A stretch of 46,250 nt of DNA from an uncultured Chlorobiaceae bacterium (GTDB lineage Bacteria; Bacteroidota; Chlorobiia; Chlorobiales; Chlorobiaceae), in NCBI GenBank assembly GCA_903920215.1, contig CAIXLG010000212.1, positions 1 through 46,250 on the forward strand, in the 5' to 3' direction. The notes below the pieces were generated by a model. It saw only the letters and a program-made list of their open reading frames with translations, made no database searches and had not been told where the DNA came from. Positions within the stretch are counted from its first letter, which is position 1. Each line of letters starts with the position of its first letter. Shown here piece after piece: positions 1 to 11,907 of the stretch. The translations under genes and the position numbers were made by a program.

Positions 1-46
1 CTATTTTAGCTTGAGCTCTGAATGTTTTTGAAATAATTCTGGAATG

Positions 47-75
47 AAAAAAAGCGGCTGTAAAGCCGCTTTTTT
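47..75. terminator. Rho-independent (possibly bidirectional) terminator
   Basis: AAAAAAGCGGCT-gtaa-AGCCGCTTTTTT: perfect 12-bp inverted repeat with A-tract on the left and T-tract on the right. Confidence 0.85.
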
Positions 76-629
76 CATAGTCAGGTGTCCCCCATTACAC
101 CTGACCAATCTCACTGGCGTGAGATGTTTCAAAGATATACAAACAACTCCCGTGCCAAAAAACATCACCCTCCCCGTCACCCATTATATCTTATTTTAAA
201 ACAATATCTTAGCAATACATGCAACTTAAAAAGTGACAAGCCACACTGAGCGACATATTGTCTCATTTTATTACAAGCACTTATTTCCTGTATTTCAATA
301 TGGAACACTGTCTCATTATTGAGACAACACCAATTCAGCGTTGAATCAGCTCCGGAGAAGGCATGGGACGTTTCATCACTTAAAAGCCGCCAGAATCGCC
401 TGCTGTTCATTACCCTTTCATCTTTTCAAATTGAAGCCGTTTTAAAAGCTGATATGGCATTTTCATTTGGAGAATAACGAATTCTTAGCGACCGTTGCCC
501 TCACAAAAAATCTATAAACCCATCCAAAAGAGTACAATAAAAAAACAGACCTGATTTATTAAAGATATCTGAAAGTTATTGGCTATACTTGTCATAATGT
601 CAATAATATTCCCGTGGGGAGAACTGAAA

Positions 630-1907
630 ATGAAACCACCCAAAAACTTTTCGGCATTGCGAGAGCAAGCTGGCCTCTCTATTGATAAGATAGCCCATAT
701 TACAGGTTACAGTAAACGAGAGGTCTATCGCTGGGAAAAAAATGAGGTAGTTCCAAGAAAGGTTGTCTTTGACCAGCTCACAAGAATAGCCCAACCATTG
801 TCTTGCTATGGGAAAGGCTTTCCGGATTTTACCTTTATTGATCTTTTTGCCGGTATCGGTGGCATGAGAAAAGCTTTCGGGGAGCTTGGCGGAAAGTGCC
901 TTTTTACCAGTGAATGGGACAAGTTTTCCCGCCAGACCTACTTGGCGAATTTTGAGTGTGATCACGAGATTGGCGGTGATATCACAAAAATTGATGCTCA
1001 GGATATCCCTGCTCATGACATCCTCGTTGCGGGGTTTCCCTGCCAGCCGTTTTCAATCGCCGGAGTTTCAAAAAAAAATGCACTTGGCAGGCCTCACGGA
1101 TTTGCAGACAAAACACAGGGAACTCTTTTTTTCGATGTTGCGAGAATTATTGAGCACCATCGCCCAAAGGCTATTTTGTTAGAAAATGTCAAAAATCTTG
1201 AGCGACATGATAAAGGAAAGACCTTCGGGGTTATCCGGGAAACGCTGAGGGAGCTAGGGTATTATTTTGACTGGAAAATCATTGATGCAGGAAACTGGGT
1301 GCCCCAGCACCGGGAAAGGATATTCATTGTGGGGTTCCGTGAGGATTGCGGATTCAGCTTTGACCGCTTTGCCCTGCCATGCGGCAGCGAACGACCTGTA
1401 ATTGAAACTATATTGCACCCTGAGAACGGCTCGGAACCGGAGGAACCGCCGTATACCATCGGACCATCCGCAAGAATAGCTGACCGGTACACCCTGTCTG
1501 ATCATCTCTGGCAATATCTCCAGCAATATGCCGAAAAGCATAGAGCCAGAGGGAACGGTTTCGGATTTGGACTTGTGGGCCCGAATGATGTTGCCAGAAC
1601 CCTTTCTGCAAGATATTTCAAGGATGGCTCCGAGATACTGGTGAAGCAAAGCAATAAAAACCCTCGAAGACTTACACCGAGGGAGTGCTCTCGACTGATG
1701 GGATTTGACAGTCCGAACGGCAACGACTTTATTATTCCTGTTTCAGACACCCAGGCTTACCGGCAGTTCGGAAATGCCGTTGTTGTTCCTGTGGTGAGGT
1801 CGGTAGCCCAATATATGCTGGAATACATGCTGGATGGTATATCCCCTGATCAGTTGCGTTTTGAGTTTGATGCGCTGATATCAGGAAATGATGTTCATTA
1901 TGGCTGA
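630..1907 (+). CDS. dcm: DNA (cytosine-5) methyltransferase, Dcm/M.EcoRII-like, with N-terminal helix-turn-helix
   Basis: C5-MTase motifs FIDLFAGIGGMRKAF, VAGFPCQPFSIAG, ENVKNL, QHRERIFIVGF; N-terminal HTH-like LREQAGLSIDKIAHITGYSKREVYRWE; ATG at 630 preceded by GGGGAGA, better than the 579 start. Confidence 0.93.
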   Translation: MKPPKNFSALREQAGLSIDKIAHITGYSKREVYRWEKNEVVPRKVVFDQLTRIAQPLSCYGKGFPDFTFIDLFAGIGGMRKAFGELGGKCLFTSEWDKFSRQTYLANFECDHEIGGDITKIDAQDIPAHDILVAGFPCQPFSIAGVSKKNALGRPHGFADKTQGTLFFDVARIIEHHRPKAILLENVKNLERHDKGKTFGVIRETLRELGYYFDWKIIDAGNWVPQHRERIFIVGFREDCGFSFDRFALPCGSERPVIETILHPENGSEPEEPPYTIGPSARIADRYTLSDHLWQYLQQYAEKHRARGNGFGFGLVGPNDVARTLSARYFKDGSEILVKQSNKNPRRLTPRECSRLMGFDSPNGNDFIIPVSDTQAYRQFGNAVVVPVVRSVAQYMLEYMLDGISPDQLRFEFDALISGNDVHYG

Positions 1908-2361
1908 TATCGTTTCACCGTCAACAAGAAGCCGGATGATGGCGGCCATACGTTCAAAAAATACAAAGCCTGAACTGGTGATCCGGAAAGCTCTTCATGC
2001 AAGGGGATTCAGGTTCAGGCTACACACTCCCAAACTTCCCGGAAAACCGGATCTTGTTTTTCCGAAATACCGTGCGGTTATCTTTGTTCATGGATGTTTC
2101 TGGCATGGCCATCATTGCACTCTTTTCAGATGGCCAAAAACAAGAGAGGAGTTCTGGAAAGAGAAAATTGACAAAAACAGAAGCCACGACCTTGCTGTCA
2201 TGGATGAACTGGCACGACATGGCTGGAAAATTCTTCTCATATGGGAGTGTGCAATGAAGGGAAAAGGTCGAAAACCGATTAAGGACATTGTTGATACCTG
2301 TACAGAATGGCTGAAAAATAATCATTCCAATAAAGAAATAAAGGGAATCAATGAAGAATGA
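1900..2361 (+). CDS. vsr: Very short patch repair endonuclease (Vsr)
   Basis: SRMMAAIRSKNTKPEL, PGKPDLVFPKYRAVIFVHGCFWHGHHC, CAMKGKGR; overlaps the dcm 3' end. Confidence 0.93.
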   Translation: MADIVSPSTRSRMMAAIRSKNTKPELVIRKALHARGFRFRLHTPKLPGKPDLVFPKYRAVIFVHGCFWHGHHCTLFRWPKTREEFWKEKIDKNRSHDLAVMDELARHGWKILLIWECAMKGKGRKPIKDIVDTCTEWLKNNHSNKEIKGINEE

Positions 2362-3574
2362 CTTGACTGAATGGATAACCCGGGTTACCGGGTCTGATTT
2401 CGTCTATTACATCAAGCGACTCTCAGGAAATGACACCCTCGCCAACGGGACACACCAGGCAGGGCCTTATATCCCCAAGGATTTTCTTTTGACTGTTTTT
2501 CCTGCTCTCAACAATAACGCTTTACTGAATCCTGATATACGATTTAACCTGAATATTGACTCCCATGATGACATGCGCTCTATAAGGGCAATCTGGTACA
2601 ACAACAAGTTTCATGGTGGCACAAGGAATGAGACAAGACTGACCAATTTCGGAGGACAGGAATCTGCTCTTCTAAATCCTGAAAATACTGGAGCACTGAC
2701 CATTTTTGCTTTTTTGCTTGACAATAATGGAGAAGCTGCAGAATGTCATGTGTGGGTATGTAAAAATGTCCAGGAAGAAGATTATGCAGAAGAACTCTTT
2801 GGTGCAGTCGAACCGGGTAAATGGAAAATATGGTCACTTGATGAGTCAATATATGCGAGAATTAGTGCAGGAAAAGAAAAAGAGAAGGTTGACTGCTGGC
2901 TGAAACTGTCAGACATTCCTCCATCATGGATAGCAAAATTTCCAACGGGGGCTGATATCATCAGAAAAACAGTTGAACTGAGACCTGCCCGGAATCTCGA
3001 TCCGGATGCCCGGCTGATTATCCGGCGAAATTGTGAGTACGAAATGTTCCGCAGCCTTGAAGACGCGATAGAGCTTCCCTGGATAAAACAGGGTTTTGGC
3101 AGTATAGACGAGTTTATTGCAAAAGCTCAAACTGTTTTGCAGAGACGCAAGTCTCGATCAGGCCGATCACTTGAACTTCATATCAGGGAAATTTTTCTCG
3201 AAGAAAAGCTCAGGGAGGGCATGGATTTTTCCCACCAGCCTGAATCTGAACCAGGTAAAAAACCTGATTTCCTGTTTCCATCTGAACAGAATTACAAAAG
3301 CGCCGGTTTCGACACCGAAAAGCTGAGGATGCTTGCAATAAAAACCACATGCAAGGATCGGTGGCGACAGATACTGAGTGAAGCAGACCGGATCAGAACC
3401 AAGCATCTTCTCACCTTGCAGGAAGGCATTTCGGAAAACCAGTTCAGAGAAATGATAACTCAGAATGTACAGCTTGTAGTCCCCGAAAAACTCATCGGAA
3501 AATATCCCCACGCAGTGCAGCCACATCTGATGACGCTCAAAAAATTTATTTCCGAAATCAGAAGGCTGAAATAA
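2351..3574 (+). CDS. Type II restriction endonuclease, EcoRII family (C-terminal catalytic domain)
   Basis: C-terminal SLELHIREIFLEE...KKPDFLFPS...LAIKTTCKDRWRQIL...KHLLTLQEGIS matches the EcoRII-C PD-(D/E)XK domain; directly downstream of dcm/vsr. Confidence 0.88.
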   Translation: MKNDLTEWITRVTGSDFVYYIKRLSGNDTLANGTHQAGPYIPKDFLLTVFPALNNNALLNPDIRFNLNIDSHDDMRSIRAIWYNNKFHGGTRNETRLTNFGGQESALLNPENTGALTIFAFLLDNNGEAAECHVWVCKNVQEEDYAEELFGAVEPGKWKIWSLDESIYARISAGKEKEKVDCWLKLSDIPPSWIAKFPTGADIIRKTVELRPARNLDPDARLIIRRNCEYEMFRSLEDAIELPWIKQGFGSIDEFIAKAQTVLQRRKSRSGRSLELHIREIFLEEKLREGMDFSHQPESEPGKKPDFLFPSEQNYKSAGFDTEKLRMLAIKTTCKDRWRQILSEADRIRTKHLLTLQEGISENQFREMITQNVQLVVPEKLIGKYPHAVQPHLMTLKKFISEIRRLK

Positions 3575-3584
3575 TATGCTTCCT

Positions 3585-4655
3585 TTAAATTTGGAATATT
3601 GTCTCATGAAGAGCCAGCTCCGGCTCTTCATGAGTGAGACAGTGAATAGCTCCAAGTCCCCAGACAAGATCGGAACAATCAATACCAACAACGTTTCTGC
3701 CGGGAAAACATGCCTGAAGTATTTCTATGGCTATCTGATCCTGAGAACAGCGGTATGCAGGTACAAGCACAGCGGTATTGGCGATATAGAAATTTGCGTA
3801 ACTGGCGGGCAGGCGATCGCCGTTGAAACAGACCGGAGAGGGCATGGGAAGCTTCAACACTGTCAATGGATTGCCATTGAGATCAGTATAGCCCTGAAGC
3901 CTCTTGTAATTCTCCTGCAGCGCTACATAGTTCTCGTCAGAGGGATTTTCTTCGACAGCAATAACAATGGTCGTTTCATTGACAAATCGGGCCATATCGT
4001 CCACATGACCGTCAGTATCGTCGCCGGCAATGCCATCGCCAAGCCAGAGAACTTTTTCGATACCAAGATATCGCCCTAGTTCACGCTCGATATCTTCCCT
4101 TTTCAGAGAAGGATTGCGGTTGGGATTGAGAAGACAGGCCTCGCTCGTCAGGAGAAGTCCTTTTCCATTCACATCAATAGAACCTCCTTCAAGAACCATA
4201 CCGGGAGAAACAATATCCAGCTGCAGCAGCGATGCAATTCTTTCAGGAACAGCTTGATCTTCATCGAAAGGCTTATACTTTTCACCCCATGCATTGTAAT
4301 CCCAATTGACTATAATTTTCTCAACACCGCCTGCTGTGCGGCGAAAGACAAAATTCGGGCCATGATCCCTGCACCAGGCATCATTGGTAGGAATCTGGTG
4401 AAGAAAAATACGCTCCATCCGGATCTGCTGATGGCGGGAATTGCGAAGCAATGCAAATACCTCACGCTCCATCGCCTCATCAAGAACATTGATATGCACA
4501 ACCTCGGATGAACTCAGCCAGGATATAATTTCAACAAACACTGCAGGAATCGGGTCAAACTTACCCGGCCAAGTTTCAAGCCTGTGAGGCCAGGAAAGCC
4601 AGGTTGCCTTATGCAATGCCCACTCAGGAGGCATAAAATAACTACACTCTGTCAT
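3585..4655 (-). CDS. aguA: Agmatine deiminase / peptidyl-arginine deiminase family
   Basis: MPPEWALHKATWLSWPH, VLEGGSIDVNGKGLLLTSEACLLNPNRNP, GDDTDGHVDDMARFV, YANFYIANTAVLVP. Confidence 0.9.
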   Translation of the reverse strand: MTECSYFMPPEWALHKATWLSWPHRLETWPGKFDPIPAVFVEIISWLSSSEVVHINVLDEAMEREVFALLRNSRHQQIRMERIFLHQIPTNDAWCRDHGPNFVFRRTAGGVEKIIVNWDYNAWGEKYKPFDEDQAVPERIASLLQLDIVSPGMVLEGGSIDVNGKGLLLTSEACLLNPNRNPSLKREDIERELGRYLGIEKVLWLGDGIAGDDTDGHVDDMARFVNETTIVIAVEENPSDENYVALQENYKRLQGYTDLNGNPLTVLKLPMPSPVCFNGDRLPASYANFYIANTAVLVPAYRCSQDQIAIEILQACFPGRNVVGIDCSDLVWGLGAIHCLTHEEPELALHETIFQI

Positions 4656-5931
4656 AGTTCAGGGGTTTGGCAGAAATTTCTTTTATGCGAGTAACTCGCT
4701 GCAGCACTGGCGGATGTGAATAATTGAGAAAAACATAGAATGGATGAGGTGTCAAGTTCGAGAGGTTATTGCGTGACAACTTTTTCAGTGCATCGGCAAG
4801 AGCCGCTCCCCGATCAAACGTTGTGACGGCAAAATAATCAGCCTCGTACTCATGCTTTCGTGAAAGAGCCTGTATAAAAATTGAAAGGATCCACTCCACA
4901 GGGCTATACAGCAGCGAAAAAAAGATCAAGCTCCCATAGGCTGAGATATCCTGCATGAAAAACGCATCAAACAACGCACGGTTATTCATGAACAGGGATA
5001 GCAGAAAAAAAAGCACACCAAGATTTCCAAGACTGAGAATCATGTTGACGATAATGTGCTTTTTTTTGAAATGACCTATTTCATGGGCAAGGACGGCAAC
5101 AAGTTCATGGACGGGATGAGCCGTAATAAGAGTATCGAAAAGGGCAATCCTCTTGCGCTTTCCAAAGCCGGTAAAAAAAGCGTTTGCTCTGGCAGAACGC
5201 CTGGATCCATCAAGAACATAAATACCCGTAAGAGGGAAGTGCACCTTTGCGGCATAGTGCATAATGGCGCTCTTCAGTTCTCCCTCTTCAAGCGGAACAA
5301 ACTTGTTGAACAGTGGCATAATCCAGGTTGGAGCAACATACTGGAGCACCAGAGAGAAGAGGGTAATTCCACCCCAGGCCCATAACCAGGCCATCGGGCC
5401 GGTCTCTTCAAAAAACCAGAGCATCGCTCCAAGGAGAGGAGTTCCGATAAGAAGAGTAAGAAAAAATGTTTTCAGGATATCAGCAGCAAAAACTTTTGGC
5501 GTGGTTTTATTAAACCCGAATTTCTCTTCGATGACAAAGGTTTTAAAGATGCTGAAAGGAAGATCGATCAAGGATTGCATCAGCAGCAAAACACCTATAT
5601 AGAGCACCCCGGCAGCAATCGGATGCAATCCGTACCCCCTTAAAAACTGGTCAAGCAGATTAAAACCACCCAGAAACCAGAACAGAAGAAGCACAGAAAG
5701 ATCGACAGCAGCTGCAAACAATGAAAAAAAGGTTGAAAGACGCAGATAGTCCCGTGATTTGCTGTAAGCATCCTCATCATAGACGCCTATGAACTCATCG
5801 GGAAGCGGGGCTTCAGCCGCCTTGAGATTCAGCAGTTCCGAAACCAGTTTGACAAGAAAAGTAATGACCAGCGTAAAAAAAACAACGGCTCCAAAAATGT
5901 TCATAACAAGCAGGGATAATTTATAAAACAA
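4642..5931 (-). CDS. M48 family metallopeptidase, Ste24/CAAX prenyl protease type
   Basis: HEXXH motif in LVAVLAHEIGHFKKKH, multiple TM segments, EYEADYFAV. Confidence 0.9.
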   Translation of the reverse strand: MFYKLSLLVMNIFGAVVFFTLVITFLVKLVSELLNLKAAEAPLPDEFIGVYDEDAYSKSRDYLRLSTFFSLFAAAVDLSVLLLFWFLGGFNLLDQFLRGYGLHPIAAGVLYIGVLLLMQSLIDLPFSIFKTFVIEEKFGFNKTTPKVFAADILKTFFLTLLIGTPLLGAMLWFFEETGPMAWLWAWGGITLFSLVLQYVAPTWIMPLFNKFVPLEEGELKSAIMHYAAKVHFPLTGIYVLDGSRRSARANAFFTGFGKRKRIALFDTLITAHPVHELVAVLAHEIGHFKKKHIIVNMILSLGNLGVLFFLLSLFMNNRALFDAFFMQDISAYGSLIFFSLLYSPVEWILSIFIQALSRKHEYEADYFAVTTFDRGAALADALKKLSRNNLSNLTPHPFYVFLNYSHPPVLQRVTRIKEISAKPLNYDRV

Positions 5932-5965
5932 AAACGGCCAACAATCCAGGGCCGCTCATAACTCT

Positions 5966-6841
5966 TTATTCATCAAGAAAACGCTTCTGCAAATCTCCAT
6001 AGGTCTCAATACGCCGATCACGCAAAAAAGGCCAGTGCGACCTGTAATATTCTATGCGACTTCTGTCACACTCGGCAAGCAGAATAGTTTCATCGTGAAA
6101 GGAGGCTTCAGTCATGATTTGACCAAACGGATCACAGACAAAACTGTTTCCCCAGAATTCCAGTTCCTCTTCTGTTCCAACCCTGTTTGCTGCAGCAACA
6201 AAGACACCATTCGCTACAGCATGGCTCATCTGTATAGTTTTCCATGCCTCCTGCTGGGTTCGGCGCACTTCCGCGGAGTGTTCTGTGGCTGCCCAACCGA
6301 TTGCTGTGGGATAAAACAGAATTTCTGCCCCTTTAAGCGCAGTCAACCTTGCTGCCTCAGGGAACCACTGATCCCAGCAAATCAAAACGCCAATCGTGGC
6401 ATAGCGTGTTTTAAAGACCTTATAGCCAAGGTCTCCCGGGGTAAAATAAAACTTTTCGTAAAATCCGGGATCATCGGGAATATGCATTTTACGGTACTTG
6501 CCAAGAATGGCACCACCGGCATCAATAACAGCTGCAGTATTGTGATATAACCCTCTTGCCCTTGCTTCAAAAACCGGGGCAACAATCACCACCTCAAGCT
6601 CACGCGCCAGCTGCTGCATCACCTGAATTGATGGACCGGGAACCGTTTCAGCATAGTCAAACGCCTTATAATCCTCTGTCTGACAAAAATAGAGCGTCGT
6701 AAAGAGCTCCTGCAAGCAGATAATCCGCGCACCTCGAGAAGCTGCTTCCCTTATTTTTTCACAGGCTTTAAGAAGATTTTCTGCCGGATCACGCTCCGCG
6801 GAGGTTTGAACGAGCGCAATAGTAACAGTATCGGCATGCAT
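5966..6841 (-). CDS. aguB: N-carbamoylputrescine amidase / nitrilase-family carbon-nitrogen hydrolase
   Basis: LQELFTTLYFCQ, GKYRKMHIPDDPGFYEKFYFTPGDLG, VLICWDQWFPEAARL. Confidence 0.9.
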   Translation of the reverse strand: MHADTVTIALVQTSAERDPAENLLKACEKIREAASRGARIICLQELFTTLYFCQTEDYKAFDYAETVPGPSIQVMQQLARELEVVIVAPVFEARARGLYHNTAAVIDAGGAILGKYRKMHIPDDPGFYEKFYFTPGDLGYKVFKTRYATIGVLICWDQWFPEAARLTALKGAEILFYPTAIGWAATEHSAEVRRTQQEAWKTIQMSHAVANGVFVAAANRVGTEEELEFWGNSFVCDPFGQIMTEASFHDETILLAECDRSRIEYYRSHWPFLRDRRIETYGDLQKRFLDE

Positions 6842-6853
6842 AGAAGAAAGTGA

Positions 6854-8825
<1,972 letters not shown>

Positions 8826-9176
8826 TTACTGGATACTACCCTGTCCTTGAGTTTTTTCAGACCCCGAATTTTTCAGATAAATCATTCCTTCAGGATCAAC
8901 CATACCATAAAGGATAGTCATCAAATGCCCTGCGGCATCAAGCTCGTGAATTTCCACATGTATTGCATCCCGTTTCCTGACCTGGTTTCCTTCATTATCC
9001 TTGAAATAAAAAAGTGCTTTGACACCTCCATGGGGAGTGGTTCCCTCAAACTGGTAGTTACCGTCCTCAAGTTCGTCAAGAGCGCAACCTGCAGAAGAGG
9101 AGTCTATAGGACAGGATGCACATTGGGAATAAAAGCCTTCGGCTGAGTCAGCGAATTCACAAATGGGAAATTTCAT
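8826..9176 (-). CDS. Conserved hypothetical protein
   Basis: ORF with coherent composition; internal ATG at 9176 (MKFPICEFADSAEGF...) preferred over the longer ORF start. Confidence 0.6.
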   Translation of the reverse strand: MKFPICEFADSAEGFYSQCASCPIDSSSAGCALDELEDGNYQFEGTTPHGGVKALFYFKDNEGNQVRKRDAIHVEIHELDAAGHLMTILYGMVDPEGMIYLKNSGSEKTQGQGSIQ

Positions 9177-9307
9177 AATCTCTCTGTTATTTTCGTCGGG
9201 ATAAGATGCCTGCAAATATATACATTTAAAAAATATTGTTGTAGAGTTGGAAGTTTATTGATTTCTTATGTCTCGGATTTCAACAATAGAATTAAGCTCT
9301 ATATGCA

Positions 9308-10063
9308 ATGTTAGCAAAGCGGATCATACCATGTCTTGATGTTCGTAACGGACGGGTAGTAAAAGGAATAAATTTCGAAGGATTACGAGATGCCGGTTCA
9401 ATCCTTGAACAGGCACGCTTTTATAACAATGAACTGGCTGACGAACTCGTTTTTCTTGATATTTCAGCATCACTCGAATCCCGAAAAACAACACTGGAAG
9501 AGGTGCTGAAAGTTTCCGGGGAAATTTTTATTCCTCTCACTGTCGGCGGAGGAATAAACTCAGTTGAACGCGCCAGAGAGGTTTTTCTGCATGGTGCCGA
9601 CAAGGTTTCTGTCAATACTGCTGCTGTCAACGATCCGGCACTCATTACCCGCATTGCAGAAAAATATGGTTCGCAAGCCGTTGTGGTTGCCATAGACATC
9701 AAAAAAATAGGAAACGATTACCTTGTTCATACCCACTCAGGGAAAACACCGACCCGATATGAAGCACTGGAATGGGCGCATATTGTTCAGGAGCTCGGTG
9801 CAGGGGAAATCCTTTTGACCAGCATGGACAGGGATGGCACCAAAGAGGGTTACGACAACGACATTCTCAGCCGGGTATCAACCTCAGTCCATATTCCAGT
9901 CATCGCATCCGGAGGAGCCGGCAGTCTGGAACACCTCTATGAGGGCTTTACCAAAGGCCATGCAGACGCGGCTCTTGCAGCATCCATATTCCACTTCCGG
10001 CAGCACTCCATCCGTGAAGCAAAAGAATTTTTACGGGAACGGGGAATTCCCGTCCGGCTTTAA
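9308..10063 (+). CDS. hisF: Imidazole glycerol phosphate synthase subunit HisF
   Basis: [61 protein letters not shown]. Confidence 0.97.
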   Translation: MLAKRIIPCLDVRNGRVVKGINFEGLRDAGSILEQARFYNNELADELVFLDISASLESRKTTLEEVLKVSGEIFIPLTVGGGINSVERAREVFLHGADKVSVNTAAVNDPALITRIAEKYGSQAVVVAIDIKKIGNDYLVHTHSGKTPTRYEALEWAHIVQELGAGEILLTSMDRDGTKEGYDNDILSRVSTSVHIPVIASGGAGSLEHLYEGFTKGHADAALAASIFHFRQHSIREAKEFLRERGIPVRL

Positions 10064-10077
10064 AGACCTCACCACAC

Positions 10078-10959
10078 TCACTCCGCAGGCTCTTCCTCAA
10101 GCCGCTTGCGGATACGCTGCAACTCCTTGTGATGTTCAGCCGTAGTTTCAGGATACGACAACTTCAGATCCGTCAACGTCGTCACAATAAGACTGGAAAC
10201 AATAAGACGGGCATTTTGCTTGTCGTCAGCCGGCACCACGTACCATGGCGCATTTTTGGTGCTTGTTGCACCAAGGCACTCCTCATAGGCGTGCATATAC
10301 TCCTTCCAGTATACCCTCTCTTCAACATCAGCAGCACTGAATTTCCAGTTCTTAGCCGGGGCATCTATTCTGTCCAGAAACCGTTTTCGCTGCTCCTTTT
10401 TTGAAAGGTGGAGAAAAAATTTCAAAATCCTTGTTCCGTTGCGATAGAGATGCTGTTCCATATCGACAATCGAATTGAAACGGTGCTGCCAAACTTTCCC
10501 CCCATTAATCAGCTCGTCCGGAATACCCTGTACTGAAAGTATTTCCGGATGAACGCGAACTATAAGCACCTCCTCATAATAGGAGCGGTTAAATATCCCA
10601 ATGTGGCCCCGTTCCGGTAAACAACGGTTGCTTCTCCAAAGAAAATCGTGAACAAGTTCGTGAGCCGAGGGATGCTTGAAACTGAAGACCTGGCACCCCT
10701 GGGGATTCACACCCGACATCACATGCCTGATAACCCCATCTTTTCCGGCGGCATCCATAGCCTGAAAAATCAGCAGCACGGCATACCGGTTATCTGCATA
10801 ATGAACCTGCTGCAGCTTGCTCAACTGCTCGACATGACTGGCAAGCATCTCTTTATACTCTTTTTTGGAACTGTAGACCGGATCGACAAGCGTAGGTCGT
10901 TTGCCAAGATTTACATGTTCACATGCACGAATCCGAAAAGCATCAAGGTCAAACCGCAT
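10078..10959 (-). CDS. Polyphosphate kinase 2 family (polyP:nucleotide phosphotransferase)
   Basis: [74 protein letters not shown]. Confidence 0.92.
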   Translation of the reverse strand: MRFDLDAFRIRACEHVNLGKRPTLVDPVYSSKKEYKEMLASHVEQLSKLQQVHYADNRYAVLLIFQAMDAAGKDGVIRHVMSGVNPQGCQVFSFKHPSAHELVHDFLWRSNRCLPERGHIGIFNRSYYEEVLIVRVHPEILSVQGIPDELINGGKVWQHRFNSIVDMEQHLYRNGTRILKFFLHLSKKEQRKRFLDRIDAPAKNWKFSAADVEERVYWKEYMHAYEECLGATSTKNAPWYVVPADDKQNARLIVSSLIVTTLTDLKLSYPETTAEHHKELQRIRKRLEEEPAE

Positions 10960-11222
10960 TAGCAATGAGATTGAAAATTTTACCCCGAAAACCGCTTTAG
11001 AAATCTTCCTGAAGCATAAGAATAACTGGCGGCCTTTTAAGCCAATTTTAAGTTTCGGCTTACTCTTCTTTAAGAATCATGAAGCTACCTTATGATGCTT
11101 GGGAACTTCACTTACATCAACGGTAAATATTAATTAAATTTACTGAGACTATGAAGACGGCACTCGTGAAAACCAGAGGTTCTGCGGCCAAAGAGAGCGA
11201 TAATGATTAACAGTTAAAACCT

Positions 11223-11897
11223 GTGCATATGAGACTTCTTATTATTGAAGATGAACCTGGAATAGCCGGTTTTCTCAAAGATGGACTTGAGGAGGAATAT
11301 TTTGCCGTTGATATTGCTTACGATGGCAAAAATGGACTAGATCATGCCATGACCAATGAGTATGACCTGATCATCATTGACTGGATGATTCCTGTCATAA
11401 GCGGCATAGAAGTATGCAGGCAGATACGCAAATCAGGAAGTCTGGTGCCGATAATGTTTCTGACCGCAAAAGACACCCTGGAAGACGTGCTGTTCGGTCT
11501 TGAAGCCGGGGCGAATGATTACATAAAAAAACCATTTGCCTTCGAAGAGCTGCTTGCACGAATCAGGGTACAGCTCAGAAGTAAACATCAGGGCGACGAC
11601 TCGTTACGTGCCGGTCACCTGAACATCAATCCGGGAACCCATCAGGTATTCTACGATTCCACTGAAATCACTCTCACTCCCAAGGAGTTTGCCCTTCTTG
11701 AATACCTTGTACGCAATAAAGAGAAGGTGTGTACCAGAAGCCGCATCATCGAACACGTCTGGGACATCCATTTTGATTCTGATACCTCCGTGATTGATGT
11801 CTATATCACCTTTTTGCGCAGAAAACTTGAAAATGCAGGATGCGGCAACCTGATTCAAACCATTCGGGGTGTTGGCTATATCATTCGCGAATCCTGA
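11223..11897 (+). CDS. OmpR-family response regulator
   Basis: MRLLIIEDEPGIAGFLKDGLE..., YDLIIIDWMIP, FLTAKDT, YIKKPF plus C-terminal winged helix (LTPKEFALLEYLVRN, DVYITFLRRKL, RGVGYIIRES). Confidence 0.95.
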   Translation: MHMRLLIIEDEPGIAGFLKDGLEEEYFAVDIAYDGKNGLDHAMTNEYDLIIIDWMIPVISGIEVCRQIRKSGSLVPIMFLTAKDTLEDVLFGLEAGANDYIKKPFAFEELLARIRVQLRSKHQGDDSLRAGHLNINPGTHQVFYDSTEITLTPKEFALLEYLVRNKEKVCTRSRIIEHVWDIHFDSDTSVIDVYITFLRRKLENAGCGNLIQTIRGVGYIIRES

Positions 11898-11907
11898 AGC
11901 AAAACTG

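Noticed and set aside
177-410. 77-aa minus ORF in the leading intergenic region
   Set aside because: No recognisable family; lies in an AT-rich spacer before dcm; likely spurious.
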